A stretch of 64,000 nt of DNA, from NCBI RefSeq assembly GCF_050947875.1, contig NC_134576.1, forward strand, positions 55,928,255 through 55,992,254, given 5' to 3'. Below the pieces are notes generated by a model. The model was not told the origin of the DNA. It worked only from the letters and a program-made list of their open reading frames with translations, and did not search any database. The translations under genes were made by a program, and so were the position numbers. Every line of letters begins with the position of its first letter. Within the stretch, counting starts at the first letter, position 1. This stretch comes from Dermacentor variabilis (Eukaryota; Arthropoda; Arachnida; Ixodida; Ixodidae). Below, in pieces: positions 1-10,794 of this stretch.

Positions 1-250
1 AATGAAGGTAACCCTGGCGTCTCTCCATTGCTTGGGGAGGGTTCCCAGCATTCGCTAATGTATTTTGTGAGTGAGGCAACTGCTTGGCCTGTCGAAGTTA
101 CGGAGCATGTTATTAGACAACTGATCAGGCACCGATGCCAACGTTGCTTTCAGGTTGGCCATAGCGTTTGCAACCTCAGCCTCCGCAATCGGGGCGGGCA
201 GTTCCAGGTTGCGAGATCTAGCAAAATTTACGTGGGATCTGTGCAGAGTT
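1..250 (-). mobile_element. Fragment of RNase H-type LINE (LINE-B), copy 1
   Basis: Read on the minus strand, this stretch encodes the start of a non-LTR reverse transcriptase. It has the pre-RT pattern ANAMANLKATLASVPDQLSN followed by LPKQWRDARVTF, which resembles the region before RT motif 1 in I/R1/CR1-type LINEs. It is cut by the window edge. The fuller copy at 59270-60265 shows that it runs into an RNase H-like segment. There is no intact frame. The exact clade is not assigned. Confidence 0.6.
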
Positions 251-1240
251 AGTGCAAAATATCCGCTAAGGTTCTACCTGGTCGGAACCCATTGTGCAGT
301 TCCGCCGCACACAACTTTTCTCCACCCAGTTCGCTAGTTCTAATTTTACGGCTTGCAATGCCATTCTATATGTCACCAACATTACTGTAACTGGCCTGTA
401 CAATTCTTTTTATCATTATCACCCTTACCTTTGTAGATGAGTTTTATCTAGCTTTCGTGCCATCCATCCATAATCTTCGTTTTTATCACTTGCTCTATGA
501 CATCGGTAAGAAGTGCCTTGTTCTTTGGACTGAGGTTTCGGTTAGCTGTGTTGGGAATTCATGAGGTTCTGCGGTGGTTTATTAGGGACATTTCGTTTTC
601 CTTCTTCTAGTAAATGCTTTCTATTTGGCTTCTCTGTTGTTGGTGGATCTGTTTGTGTCTTAACTACGCTTTGCTTCATGCCGAAGTTATCCCAGATAAC
701 GTCTGTGAAGTAACGCAGCACGTCGTTAGAAGATGTTACCGTTTTCATTCTAATAGCTGCTTGCGAACATTTCGTTGGAGCTGCGAGTGTTCTTACATGG
801 TTCTAGCAGGTTTTTGGTTGTCCTTTGTCTCTTTGGCGAATGTTATGCGCGAAGCATTCTCGTACTCATTTAATTTTATCCTGCACGAGCTCCCTCGTCA
901 CTCTTTCTTTCGTGGTATTTGTTCCATCTAAGAAGCATCCCTTCTTCGTGAATTTTCAGCTATTTGGCTTCTCGATGATCCTCAGGCACCTGCTTACGTT
1001 CTTCAGTAGTTTACTTTATTTCTTTGTTCCACTGCTTACATCGTTTGCTCTTTCTAACCCAGCATTTTTCTTTTTTTTTACCTTCCGTGTCTTATCTTAT
1101 GACGGATAAATTCTACCAATTTCTTATATTGCTTGACTATCGTAGCAAACGCTTCCGACTACTTGTTTCGGTCTTTTGCGATCTCTGTTGTTCGCGTTTC
1201 ATTGATTTAGAAAGTGTGGTGCTATGAATGCGTGTATTGC
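250..1240 (-). mobile_element. Inverted 5' half of LINE-A, copy 1
   Basis: The minus strand encodes the linker and N-terminal RT region of a LINE. In descending coordinates it shows KHLLEEGKRNVPNK (about 590-650), KALLTDVIEQVIKTKIMDGW (about 465-525), IYKGKGDNDKK (about 405-440), YRMALQAVKLELANWVEK (about 315-370) and HNGFRPGRTLADILH (about 255-300). IYKGKGD and the NGFRPGR block are typical early RT motifs. Frameshifts and stops are frequent, including a stop just before the IYKGKGD block. The continuation of RT with the catalytic motif lies on the opposite strand from 2905 onward. The family resembles a LINE that is very common in ticks (recalled, not searched). Confidence 0.65.
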
Positions 1241-2738
1241 ATTAAAATGTTCCAACTTTTTTTGTGTTAATGTTTTAAGGTTTACTTATCATTTAGCCCG
1301 CATAACGCGGCAATTCCTCTTGGCTGCGCAGAAATGAGCCTGCATCATCAGCCGCGGTGTGTGTATGGGATGGTAAATATTTGGCCATGTGTCTATTCAG
1401 TCGACGTGAACCAGCTCCTGTGAACTGTCAAGGTGAATGGGAAGTAAAAGATAACACGGCCAACGTAATGCAACCCCAAAACTTCTGAGCATTTCTTCAG
1501 GATTCAGAATCGTTGTCATGCATTTCAAGTCTAGCAAACTTTAAATAACTGTAATGTGTCTATGTTTGACTCCTGCATGAGGGCGATGACCTCTCGCAAC
1601 GTAGTACTCACTGCGATTGGTAAACCAGCATGATTGATGTAAGCTTCGTGGTTCGCCATGGCCTTCTGCACTGTAAGGCATGATATTCAAAGCGTATTGC
1701 GAAGACAGAGGTAATCTGGCAACTATTTGTGAGAAAAAAGTTCCCTAAAATGGGTGAGTGCTTTGTGAAGCACCCTACGCAAACGATTGAAAAATATAAG
1801 TTCGATGACCCTTAACCACTTATGAGTTGTGAAAATGGTAGAATTAAGGTCCATTTGAATGCCGCTAAGCATTCCTTCGGGTATTCTACTGCGATTGATG
1901 TTTGCAAGCTTTCCTGTGGGTTATCTTATTGAGATTCGCGATTAAATTGTGGCGGGATATCATTTTCTTAGCGTTTCTACGTTAGCATGTTGGCGTTAGC
2001 GTCAATACCGGAAACATTTAGACGCTATTGATGAGAGATCAGGAGTATTTCTTCTAACGCAGTGCGTTCTCTAATGCGTACGGGGAGAGTCGAGCTGACG
2101 ATGTCTTCATCCGCGATGTCTTCATCGTCGGACAGGTAAAGGTCGCGTGTGTAATCTTCGCGTCTCAACGGTCCTGATGTGGTTGGCAGCTGCGGGTTGG
2201 GGTGGATTTGGTTGACGGCGCACGCTACTATGTCGCGATATTGTAGCGGTTCGTAGCACGTCTCGTGCGGAACTCCGCTTTTCTCCTCACCCTTTCGTCG
2301 CACCTTCCTCCTTCTTTGTCGTCTTCATGCTGCCGCTGTACCCTCTCCCCATGCTTTCGTCCTCGCGCTCCCTTCGCTATCGCAGTCTTTCATCCTACGC
2401 TCGTTCGTTCTGGCGTTTACGTCGACGCTCAACGCAGGAACGGGAAGCCCATGCGAAGAGGTACCGTATATAAGTAGACGCATATTGTTTACAATCGATC
2501 AGAGCAGCCACCAGTTGATTTTTGGTGATACAAGTCAACATATTATCTAATTTCAAATGGCCACGATTTTAATTACGGCTCTGAATTCTATGCTGTCAAT
2601 GAAGAATTTGTAGACAATTGAAGGAAATTTAAAGCTTACACGCCTTCATCCAGCCACTGTCGGATCGTTAAGCTTATCAGACCGATAAAGAAAGCCCACC
2701 AAAATTGAAAAAATATGGTCACTAACTATCCGCCCGCA
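1241..2738. other. Unrecognised middle of duplicated block
   Basis: This stretch is shared with 61256-62729. It does not look like the endonuclease domain expected at the start of a LINE. Its best feature is a minus-strand reading frame at 2025-2303 (92 aa), matched by 62070-62318. The two proteins agree over most of their length and both have an acidic stretch (DDEDIADEDIV in copy 1). I do not recognise it. The rest is AT-rich with no convincing coding potential. Confidence 0.4.
2025..2303 (-). other. Small minus-strand ORF kept in both copies of the block
   Basis: The predicted 92-aa protein includes CYEPLQYRDIVACAVNQIHP, a Pro/Thr-rich spacer and the acidic run LSDDEDIADEDIV. In the other copy the frame is 82 aa and ends in a different C-terminus after a small indel. 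The protein sequence is largely the same, but that is expected of a recent duplicate and does not prove function. It could be the end of a transposase or of a host exon captured in the block. No donor or acceptor decides this. Confidence 0.15.
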
Positions 2739-2904
2739 TCCAAAAGCAGCGCCCTCAAACATCCTCTACAGAAGTTGGTGGGCGCACTCTTTCCAGGAAG
2801 CATCAACAATAAGTTACAAGCACTCTTATCATCACGAAGGCACCGCGCTGTTCCTGTCGGGATGGTAATTGCTTTTTAGCCTGCTTGAGGGCGCTGCTTT
2901 TCGA
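2739..2904. repeat. Short inverted repeat next to LINE-A 3' half, copy 1
   Basis: Arms 2739-2758 and 2885-2904 are reverse complements with one mismatch, enclosing 126 bp. The right arm ends directly where LINE-A homology starts. In copy 2 (62730-62749 and 62876-62895) the 20-bp arms are perfect, so the mismatch in copy 1 is a later change. It could be the ends of a tiny fold-back element or a product of the rearrangement that inverted the LINE 5' half. Confidence 0.75.
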
Positions 2905-4446
2905 TAAGAGCTTTTGAGAGAGATTTACCTAGAAAATACCGTTTGCGTTGAATGGGAAGGGATGTGGAGCGAGGTGAAAGTTCATATCAACAAGGGGCTG
3001 AGGCAGGGGTGCCCTTTATCCCCGCTCTTGTTTATGATGTACATGGTGAGGATGGAGAGGACGCTAGAAGGAAGTAATATCGGGTTTATTCTCTCATACA
3101 AACAGGCATGTGCAGAAATAGAGCAGCAACTCCCAGGTTTATTTGATGCGGACGACATTGTGTTGCTAGCTAACAAGCAAAGTGATTTGCAACGTCTGGC
3201 TAATATCTGTGGACAGGAAGGCAACGATTTAGGTTTGAAATTTAGTGTTAGGAAATCAGGGGTTATGGTATTCAATGAAAACAATGAGCAGACAGTGGAG
3301 ATACAGGGCCAAGAAATACTTCGGGTAACAGAATATAAATACCTCGGTATATGGATAAACGAAGGCAATGGATATATGGAAACACAGGAAAAAACCATAA
3401 CAGTAAAGGGGAAGAGATATGCAGCCATAATGAAGCCCAGAGCGCTATGGGGATACAATAGGTACGAGGTCCTCCGAGGTATGTGGAAAGGTGTAATGGT
3501 TCCAGGATTTACTTTTGGAAATGCGGTTGTTTGCTATAAATCAGGGGTACAATCAGGACTCGACGGGAACCAAAGGTCAGTGGGTCGCCTCGCATTGGGC
3601 GCTCACGGGAAGACTACAAATGAAGCCGTGCAGGGTGATATGGGCTGGACTAGTCTTGAAGTGAGGGAAGCTCGCAGTAAAATTGAGTATGAAGAACGGC
3701 TGAGGAATATGGAAGAAAGTAAATGGGCTGGGAGAGTGTTCAGGTATCTCTACAGGAAAAACATTGATTCACAGTGGAGGAAAAGAACTAGGAAGCTTAC
3801 CAGCAAGTATGCGGCCTGTAGGGTGGACAACACAGTAATAAAGAAGGTCAAGCGGAAAGTCAGAGAGGCTGAATTAATCTCATGGGTGGCGGCAATAGAA
3901 AAAAAACCTGCCATGAGTAACTACTCAAAAGGAAAAAAACGAAATTAGGAAAGAAACCATTTATGATAACTCAAAGGGAAGCTCATTACTTTTCGAAGCG
4001 AGATCGGGATGCCTTAGAACACGCACCTATAAAGCGAGATATAGGTAGGAAGAAGAAGCATGTGCTCGCTATGGTAAAGCTAGGGAAACTACGGAGCGTG
4101 TTTTATTAGAATGTGAAGACGTCTACCCAGCGGTCGATTTAGGCACCACTGGCCTCCTTGAAGCCCTTGGGTTCAGAGGGAGCAGTGGTAAAGCAAACAT
4201 GTCCGCAATAGACATTAGTAAGAGGCGACTGGAGGATTGGTGGAAGAAAAGTAGGGAGACGTACAAAAGCACAGTTCGCAATAGCGGATCAGAAAATTTG
4301 GGCGTGGTAGTTAATAGTGTTTTTTTTTCTCTTTTTTCATTGTTTCACCTAGGTAGGATATCAGGCAGTATAGTAGCAAGAGCTTGGTGGCGCAACCCAC
4401 CGCCCCGTTCCAAAGGGGACGCTCATAACATCCATCCATCCATCCA
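2905..4446 (+). mobile_element. LINE-A reverse transcriptase, sense 3' half, copy 1 (dead)
   Basis: The ORF at 2914-3948 (344 aa) is a non-LTR reverse transcriptase from RT motif 2b onward. GLRQGCPLSPLLF is at about residues 29-41, then the catalytic box reads FDADDIVLL where F-Y-A-D-D is expected, so Tyr has become Asp. LGLKFSVRKSGVMVFNE and YKYLGIWINEG follow, then the thumb with LALGAHGKTTNEAVQG. An A-run indel near 3900 breaks the frame. In another frame the C-terminus resumes as SSLLFEARSGCLRT, then a decayed Cys/His knuckle (CARYGK...LLEC) in which one Cys and the His are lost. The 3' tail at 4361-4446 ends in a CCATCCAT run and matches the tail of the copy near 46950. Unable to act. 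Confidence 0.85.
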
Positions 4447-5533
4447 GGCGTATGGTTGGGGACGTCATATTTTTCGCGGTAATAATGTATCAGCCGGAAA
4501 TATTTACGGTCAGAAAGTAACCGGCTGAAAACATGACAGATTTATTCTTCATCTTTGATAATTTCCCAGAAATTCTTTGTTGATCAAATGATAATCAGAG
4601 CAGTAGATGCAATGTGAACGATATGCACTTGGCTATCTTCGAGGAGAAAGGCCCCGTTTTGTAAACAACGTTATGAATGATAGGTTGGACACCCCGTATA
4701 GAAAACATGGTCTAAGCAAACAGCTTGGCCATGCTAGGCCTCATGGCGGCTTAGTCGGTGTTTCGTTTTTCATTTTTTCTTCTCGCGAACGAAGTGAATC
4801 AAGGCTATCTTTTGCGTATTATATTTCTTTAGTCTTTTTCGTTCAGTGGTCTGCAAAGAACTCACCTATTTTACGAAAGTTGTGTCTTCCCAAATTGCCG
4901 TCGTATTATTTACATGCGAAGCCCTTCGGCTAATATGCCTAGCAAGGTATGAAGGCAATGCAGAAGTACGAAGCATATATGTGTCATGTTGGTTTCAACC
5001 GCAGTGATCGTTGTGTTGGTCGAGGACATCAGCCTCATAGAGGAGGCAACTGTAGACGTAAAAAATCTTACTACACTTGAAATGCGTGACAATGATGCCA
5101 GTAACACTAAATTTGGTTTGACTAGCATCCTTTCAACATGCAAAAAACCAATAAAACAGAGAGGATTTACGAATTAGACAAGTATCGCATACGTTAAACA
5201 ATATGAATCTTACGATAAGGTAGTCATGAAATGATTTCAGTGTTCGTAAAAAAAAAAAGCTGCTGACTGTATAGCTCACTCTTGCAGTCAGGAAGCGGTC
5301 TGTTAAAAAGCTCAGGTAGAGAATCACTCGTTCTTTAAGCTTTATACGAGGATCCGTGACAGTGAACAAAATTTTGTGACGACGTTTTTCTTTTCCCTCT
5401 TATCAATCATCTTGATTCGGTGCTCAATTGTGGGTATCGGTGCAGTGTCGAAATGTAATTAGGTTTGCAGGTTTCTTACTTGCTTTGGCTGTACAATGAG
5501 CACACAGTTCCACCGCTCTGCTCGTCTTTTTGA
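4447..5533. other. No gene recognised between LINE-A and the first gene exon
   Basis: AT-rich stretch with only short frames on both strands and no motif I recognise. An in-frame TGA at 5531-5533 closes the reading frame upstream of the Gln/His-rich exon. If that gene has a promoter or upstream exon nearby it is in or beyond this stretch; I see no convincing TATA box or initiator. Confidence 0.4.
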
Positions 5534-5629
5534 CATCTGTTGTTCTCACGGGGGGTCTCGGTTTTCGTGTCGTGCAGAAGACTCCTTGAGGGCAGCTACA
5601 GCAGGGGCGCCAAACCAGCGTCTTCCGAG

Positions 5630-6840
5630 ATGTTACCCCGTTTTCCCAGCTCCGGCTTATCCCAGGCCATGCCGCCACCAGCTCCTTGGACCAACCAGTG
5701 CAACAACTCGTTCCACCAGCCCGCTTCTCCTATGGCCACCGGCATTCGCGGGGGCGACTCAGGGACTGCCCCTTCCTCGACGGCCGGATCGCCTTACCGG
5801 CATCCGCACCATCAACACGTGTTCATGCCTGCCAGCGACTCGCACCAGTCGATCAATGTCACGAGCTACGACCTGTGCTCTGCCTCAACGTCGGCGAGCA
5901 CACGAGGGTTTGCACACAGTGCGTCCGTTGCAGAAAGCGGCCTTCAGTTGCCGCAGCATTTCCAGCAGCCTGAGATGAGCAGCCACCACATGACGACCCC
6001 TTCCCACGCATCGGCTGCGACCCCGTCGAAGGCTCTGGCCTGTTCCGAGACCGCCATTGCGACCCAGCAGGCCATGACGCCATCGTCCGTCATTCAGGAG
6101 CTGCATATTTGTGAGTTGCCGGCCCATGAGCCGCACACGTACCTTCCCTCCCTGGCCACGCTGTTTCATCACGAGGCCATGTTACATTTTGCCACGACAC
6201 ACACCCAGCCCACTCAGTCGGCTCATGAGCAGCCTATTGACATTGCAAGCCAGCAACAGAGCGGGCCGAGTTCGATGATAACCCAGCAGCAAGACGGCGT
6301 CAGTCGCCAAACGAGACAATACGATCGGAAGCAACAGCACCAGCAGCATCACCAAATTCAAGTGCCCGGCGAGCTGAGAGTGCAGCAGATGCAGCATACG
6401 GAGTGTGACAGCACGATGGAACAGCAGCGCATTCAACCCACCCAGGCGCAGAGCGTGAACAACCTCAGCATCACGCCTCCCATGTCCTCAGGCTACGAGA
6501 TGATGACGCCGCAGTCGCACCTGCACAGCAGCCCTACCGCCTTTGGTGGTAGTGCTGTTGGACTCCATGCGAACGTCCAACCCATGTTTGGGCTATATCG
6601 TCTCAACATTCTGCCCGTGGTGACGAATTCTCTGCTCCACCATCAGCAGCAGACATTCGACACGTCCGCTAACTCCATGATACAGGAGAACTTCTCGCCG
6701 CTGCAGGAGCAGACAGCGTCTACATCACCCGAGGCGAGCACGGAACAGTCTGATGCCGAGGGGGCCACGCCCGAAGCCGGCATCGGGCCAGGAGCTAAGA
6801 CCGCAGACGCAAACGAAGCGTTGCAGAGGAACGATACGCG
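5630..6840 (+). CDS. LRR gene, 5' coding exon: Gln/His/Ser/Pro-rich disordered region
   Basis: This open frame of about 400 codons is dominated by Gln, His, Ser, Thr and Pro (HQPASPMATG, QQQDGVSRQTRQ, HQQHHQIQVPGE, LLHHQQQTF). No folded domain, signal peptide or membrane segment is visible, so it is probably disordered. The frame is open from just after a TGA at 5531. The first in-frame ATG is 5630, with a purine at -3. Alternatively the exon could be internal, entered at an acceptor-like pyrimidine-rich CAG ending at 5577. The frame ends within three bases of a consensus donor (GTGAGT at 6841), and codon phase 2 at that donor matches the acceptor at 19110 so that the two reading frames join. 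Local G+C is higher than in the flanks. Function unknown. Confidence 0.65.
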
Positions 6841-8109
6841 GTGAGTCTAATATACACCCTTAGTTGAGTTCGTTTAAGAAGTTTACTTTTCAGTGTAGGT
6901 TGACAGGTTAAGTTCTCAGCCGGGTTCAGTGCAAACAGGCTGGTGTACGTATGGTGCATTGATATGGTTTTTTGAGAACACTGTCAGAGCGCTTGTTGTC
7001 GTTGTCACGTATGAGCGAAACGTCAAATGGTATTCTGTAAAGTGGCGACACCACAGACCATTGCCGTCGCTCCCTCACCCGCGCCGCTGTCTTCTTTTCT
7101 CATCGCTGTCGCCGAGTCAGTGCTTCCGGCGCACTGATTGGCCGCGGCGCATGAAATCGCCCTGTTGGCTGACTCTGTCGTCAAGGGGAGATCATGAAAC
7201 TTGTTTCAGCTCTTTTTTACTTCTTATCCGGCCGCCATTCGCCTGCAACGTGTTGATCGCGCTGCGACAGCGTACGTGCGTTTTCCAAGTGAGCTGCGTT
7301 TGCGGCAAGAATGCCTGGCTGCTGATGTCTTCAATGCAGCAGCAGGCCGTAAAAATTTCTAGGGCTGTTTACAATTCCGCGAGGAAAATGGGATGTCGTG
7401 TGGCGAAAGCAAGGGCTCCGAAACATTAAAAGAGAACACTTCGCCCCCTTCGAAACACGTCGTTCTCTGCGGCAAAATCACAGCACTTCTCCTAATGTAT
7501 GTAGGCAAAGTGGCACGAAGAAACGTAGAATTTTCGAAAGCCAGACTGTTCCGAGAAAATTAGCACAAAGAAACAGTGCACATCTACACGTTTGAAATAT
7601 GTCGCTAGCGTTTCTGTTCTACGAGTGTATTTGTTATTTTCACTTCCGCATTATTATTAAGGCATATATCCTTCTAGAATATATTACCGGTGACTGAGCA
7701 CTCACTTGTGTCTCGTTTCCCTTCGTAATTTTTGTGCCAGTTTGGAAGACATGGAAGCTTGACACTTCTTGCTCTGTGTATGTTTTTCGTTATTGTACTT
7801 TGTACGGTTTGTTGCGGAGAAGATAAGGATCACCACACAAATTTATTGGTCGGCTCTCTTAAAGGAGTACTGAGAGAAAACATTTTCGTAATCATGGTAT
7901 CAAATTTTCGTAACCAATGACCCACTAATCATGGCACGAAACATGAATGGCTTCAGAGTGCAACACGTAATTATTTGGAGTCTCCTATGTAGCGACCAGT
8001 CCAAGTTTTCGGTTTCAGAAGGACGAAAGGAGAAAAGAAGGATTTTAAACACCGCTGGACACGTGATCGCAAAAAACTATGAAGTGTGCACGCCTGCACC
8101 TTCTTTGCG

Positions 8110-8286
8110 ATGTCCTCGCCATCATCGTCGTCCTCGTTTTCGTCGTCCGGTGGCTACTATTTCCCGCAGGCGAGAGCCGACGCCGTATTAGACGTGGCCA
8201 ACCACTTTTGTGTCGATCTGCTACAAAGCAGCGACACGGAAAGTTCAGCAAGCGACAGCTATCAACATGCGTACGCATCGGTACAG
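8110..8286 (+). CDS. Possible small first coding exon inside the intron
   Basis: An ATG at 8110 opens 59 codons (MSSPSSSSSFSSSGGYYF, then LDVANHFCVDLLQSSDTE and a Ser-rich end) and runs into CAG|GTATGA at 8286/8287, a plausible donor in phase 0. The Ser-rich start followed by a helical stretch looks more protein-like than the surrounding frames. No acceptor precedes it, so it would be an initial exon. Phase 0 does not match the phase-2 acceptor at 19110, so it cannot simply be an alternative first exon spliced there. It may be noise or part of another transcript. Confidence 0.2.
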
Positions 8287-8989
8287 GTATGAACCATTCG
8301 TCGTAGGCTTTTTTGGAAGGAAGCATATTCAGGAGCAAAACACAAGTTGGGGTAAAAGTTGGCATAGCATCATGCTTCAGAGTACTTGGTCTTGGTGGAA
8401 GGTCATCTCTAAGCTCGGTGGGTTTTGTGTATACATGGCATTCTCGAAATGAAGCGAGCAAATCTCCCTGCTCTTCAACGGGGTCCATTCTCAGCGTCCA
8501 GGGGCACGCACGAACTCGGACTGATTCTGCCGCTTATTGACTCCCGACGGTAGCGAACGCGCAATCCAGGGGAGCTGCCGATCGCTGGGCAACCGTCTAG
8601 GCCTAACTCCATGGCCGTCGGATCCGAAGCCGACTGCCCTTGCGATCGGTCTGCAGCTCGTAATAACGCACCTATATTCATCCAGGCAATCAACGTCTGC
8701 ACATTTACGTTGCTCACACGTAATACAAATAGCTTTCCCGTCGCCTTTGGTAGGGATGAGAAAACACGTTAGCCAGGCGAGCCGCTTCGCAGAGATGACT
8801 GCTGCGGCGGCTGCGCTGTAGCACTCGCGAGTCACAATCACGCCAACAATTTGCTATATCGCTGTATACAGGCATTGCCAAGATGGCTGAACACGCGCAA
8901 TGTCCCGGCAATCGTCATCTTCTTCGCTAGTGCACAGAGGTGGCTCCTAATATCGAACCGCCCCGGCGGCTGGACCACCATCGCGGCGC

Positions 8990-10400
8990 TAATTACACAA
9001 GCAGGAGGTGGTGGAAAAGTATGGCTGCAACCGGGGATACGTGCTCGACGCCACGAGAGGAGAGGGTAGATGGTGAAGAACTGTCCAGTGGCACGATCTC
9101 AAAGTTCAGGTACCCAAGTTGACGTAAAACCTTATAAGGTGCGGTGTAACGCGACAAAAGCTTTTTAGAAAGACCTACACGACAAGATAGAGTCAAGAGA
9201 AGTACGAGAGATCCCGCTGAAAATCAGAGGGGTCGATGGTTGCGATCACAGCAGTTCTTCTGATACAATTGCGAGTCGGATAGTCGCTCACGAACGATTT
9301 GACTTGCGAGGAAGGCTCGCACGGCAGCAGCGCGGGCATACTCTGTGTTATGTTGTACGACAGCAGGTATCGGAAAGCAAAGTTTCGTGGTCGCCAAACA
9401 GTAAATAAAATGGCGAAACATTGGCGCTGTAGAGACGGGATGAGTTGTACGTGAACATGAGGTATCGCTAAATGCTGTCCCACTCCCTCAAATTGCCAGC
9501 ATATCGGTCGAAGAGTGGTTCAGCCTCTCGGTGAGCCCATTGGTCTGCGAGTTGTATAGGCTGTACGGACCTGGTGCTCGAGAGAACAGGAATGGAGTAG
9601 GTCGTTGAGAACTTTAGTCAAGAAGTAGCGGCCTCGGTCTTTGAGCAGTTGGCTAAGGGCACCATGATGAAGGATAAAGTCATGAAGTAGGAAATAGATG
9701 AATTCAGTTGCGCAACTAGTCGGCAAAACTCGGGTGAAAGCGTTAGCGCGTGGCTTGGTTGGTCGCTACAGCGGCTCACTTGTTTCGTGAAGTAAGCGTA
9801 GGGAATCGGCTGAGGAGGTTGAGACCAGTGCTGTAGAACGGCTCCTTGGACATACAAATGGGGTGTAGAAGGCCTCCAGGTTACGCCGAGGGCGGTTTAC
9901 GTCACCGACGAAGGTGCCACGCAGCAACGTAGCGTCAAACAGATCCATACAGACCAGGCCAGAAGAACCGGTGGTGTACATGGTCGTATCAACGCCATAC
10001 TCCAAGACTGTCAGCGACTAGGGCATCTCTGGACTGGAGTTCTTTGACAACGGTAGCAATAATTTGCTTGGGGAGAACATGCATAACCTCCGGGTCATCG
10101 AGAGTGGTATACTGCGACGCTAAAGAATATCGTCGTGAAGCTCAAAGTGGCGGAGCGATGGGTCTTGCTGACGAGAATGGAGGCTGTTTATTAGATCTTA
10201 ACGTGTCGTCGATTTTCTGTTCAGCGCGAATGATTGCCAGACCTGAAATAACCACGATGAAGTCACTGGTATCATGCTTGGCGGTGTCGCGAAGGTCGAG
10301 AGGATAGCGCGATAAACAGTCATTAATGTGTGATTGGGCGTCAAATAGATTAAAGTAAAGCACGATGGTAAGCAGACTATTTACACGGATGGCCAGGACG
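8990..10400 (-). pseudogene. Ty3/gypsy pol remnant (RNase H end to integrase C-terminus)
   Basis: Read on the minus strand in descending order, the pieces are: end of RNase H (HINDCLSRYPLDL, about 10300), an integrase zinc-finger spacer region with YDHVHHRFFWPGLYGSV (about 10000), core fragments ending in LLKDRGRYFLTKVLNDLLHS (about 9600) with the second catalytic Asp in DRGR, TAYTTRRPMGSPRG where a YHPQTNG-like motif is expected, and the C-terminal RVGLSKKLLSRYTAPYKVLR (about 9140). The segments fall in different frames with stops, so it is dead. RT, protease and gag were not found. This resembles an abundant tick gypsy family (recalled). Confidence 0.75.
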
Positions 10401-10794
10401 GTTGAAGACGCGCAATTTCCAGGCTGTTGTCGTCTTCTCCGTTAGGCCATGAAAGTGGCTCGTAATTATACAGAGAGTGATAAAATTTTAACAGCACAAC
10501 AGTCACACAGACACACTTAGATATATATACACTATAGAGTTATTGAGTTATTTATCAGGGCTCGTTAAGCCTCGTGCCCCGCAAGAACTGATGCAGCGCT
10601 TTCGTGGCACGTAACGCACAGGTGCTGCTTTGCCATGGGCCAATAATCTGCTGTAGTGCCAAGCTCGAGTCACGTTGAAGGTAATATCCCACCATCAAAG
10701 ACTCTCTGACGCGTAGCGGCAACAGTCGCATGGAGCATGTTTGAGGACGTTACATTCACTGCGCATTGCAAGTCCGTGTGTTAAAATTTACACC

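Larger units (their letters stand above)
1..4450. repeat. Composite duplicated block, copy 1
   Basis: Base 1 aligns with base 60015, and the two stretches stay colinear through both LINE pieces, the unrecognised middle and the inverted repeat. They differ by scattered substitutions and small indels: 8 bp near 50, and about 20 bp near 2560. The offset drifts from 60014 to 59991. Because the same compound arrangement of unrelated pieces is present twice, the copies arose by duplicating an already assembled block, not by independent insertions. The block continues past the left window edge, since copy 2 has more of the minus-strand LINE upstream. Right end placed at the LINE tail. Confidence 0.9.

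Noticed and set aside
2982..3458. 158-codon minus-strand frame opposite the LINE-A RT
   Set aside because: Shadow of the RT coding strand; the plus strand carries all RT motifs.
8491..8841. Cys-containing minus-strand frame (116 codons) as a zinc-finger protein
   Set aside because: Cys spacing fits no finger I know, and overlapping plus frames are equally long; no splice context.
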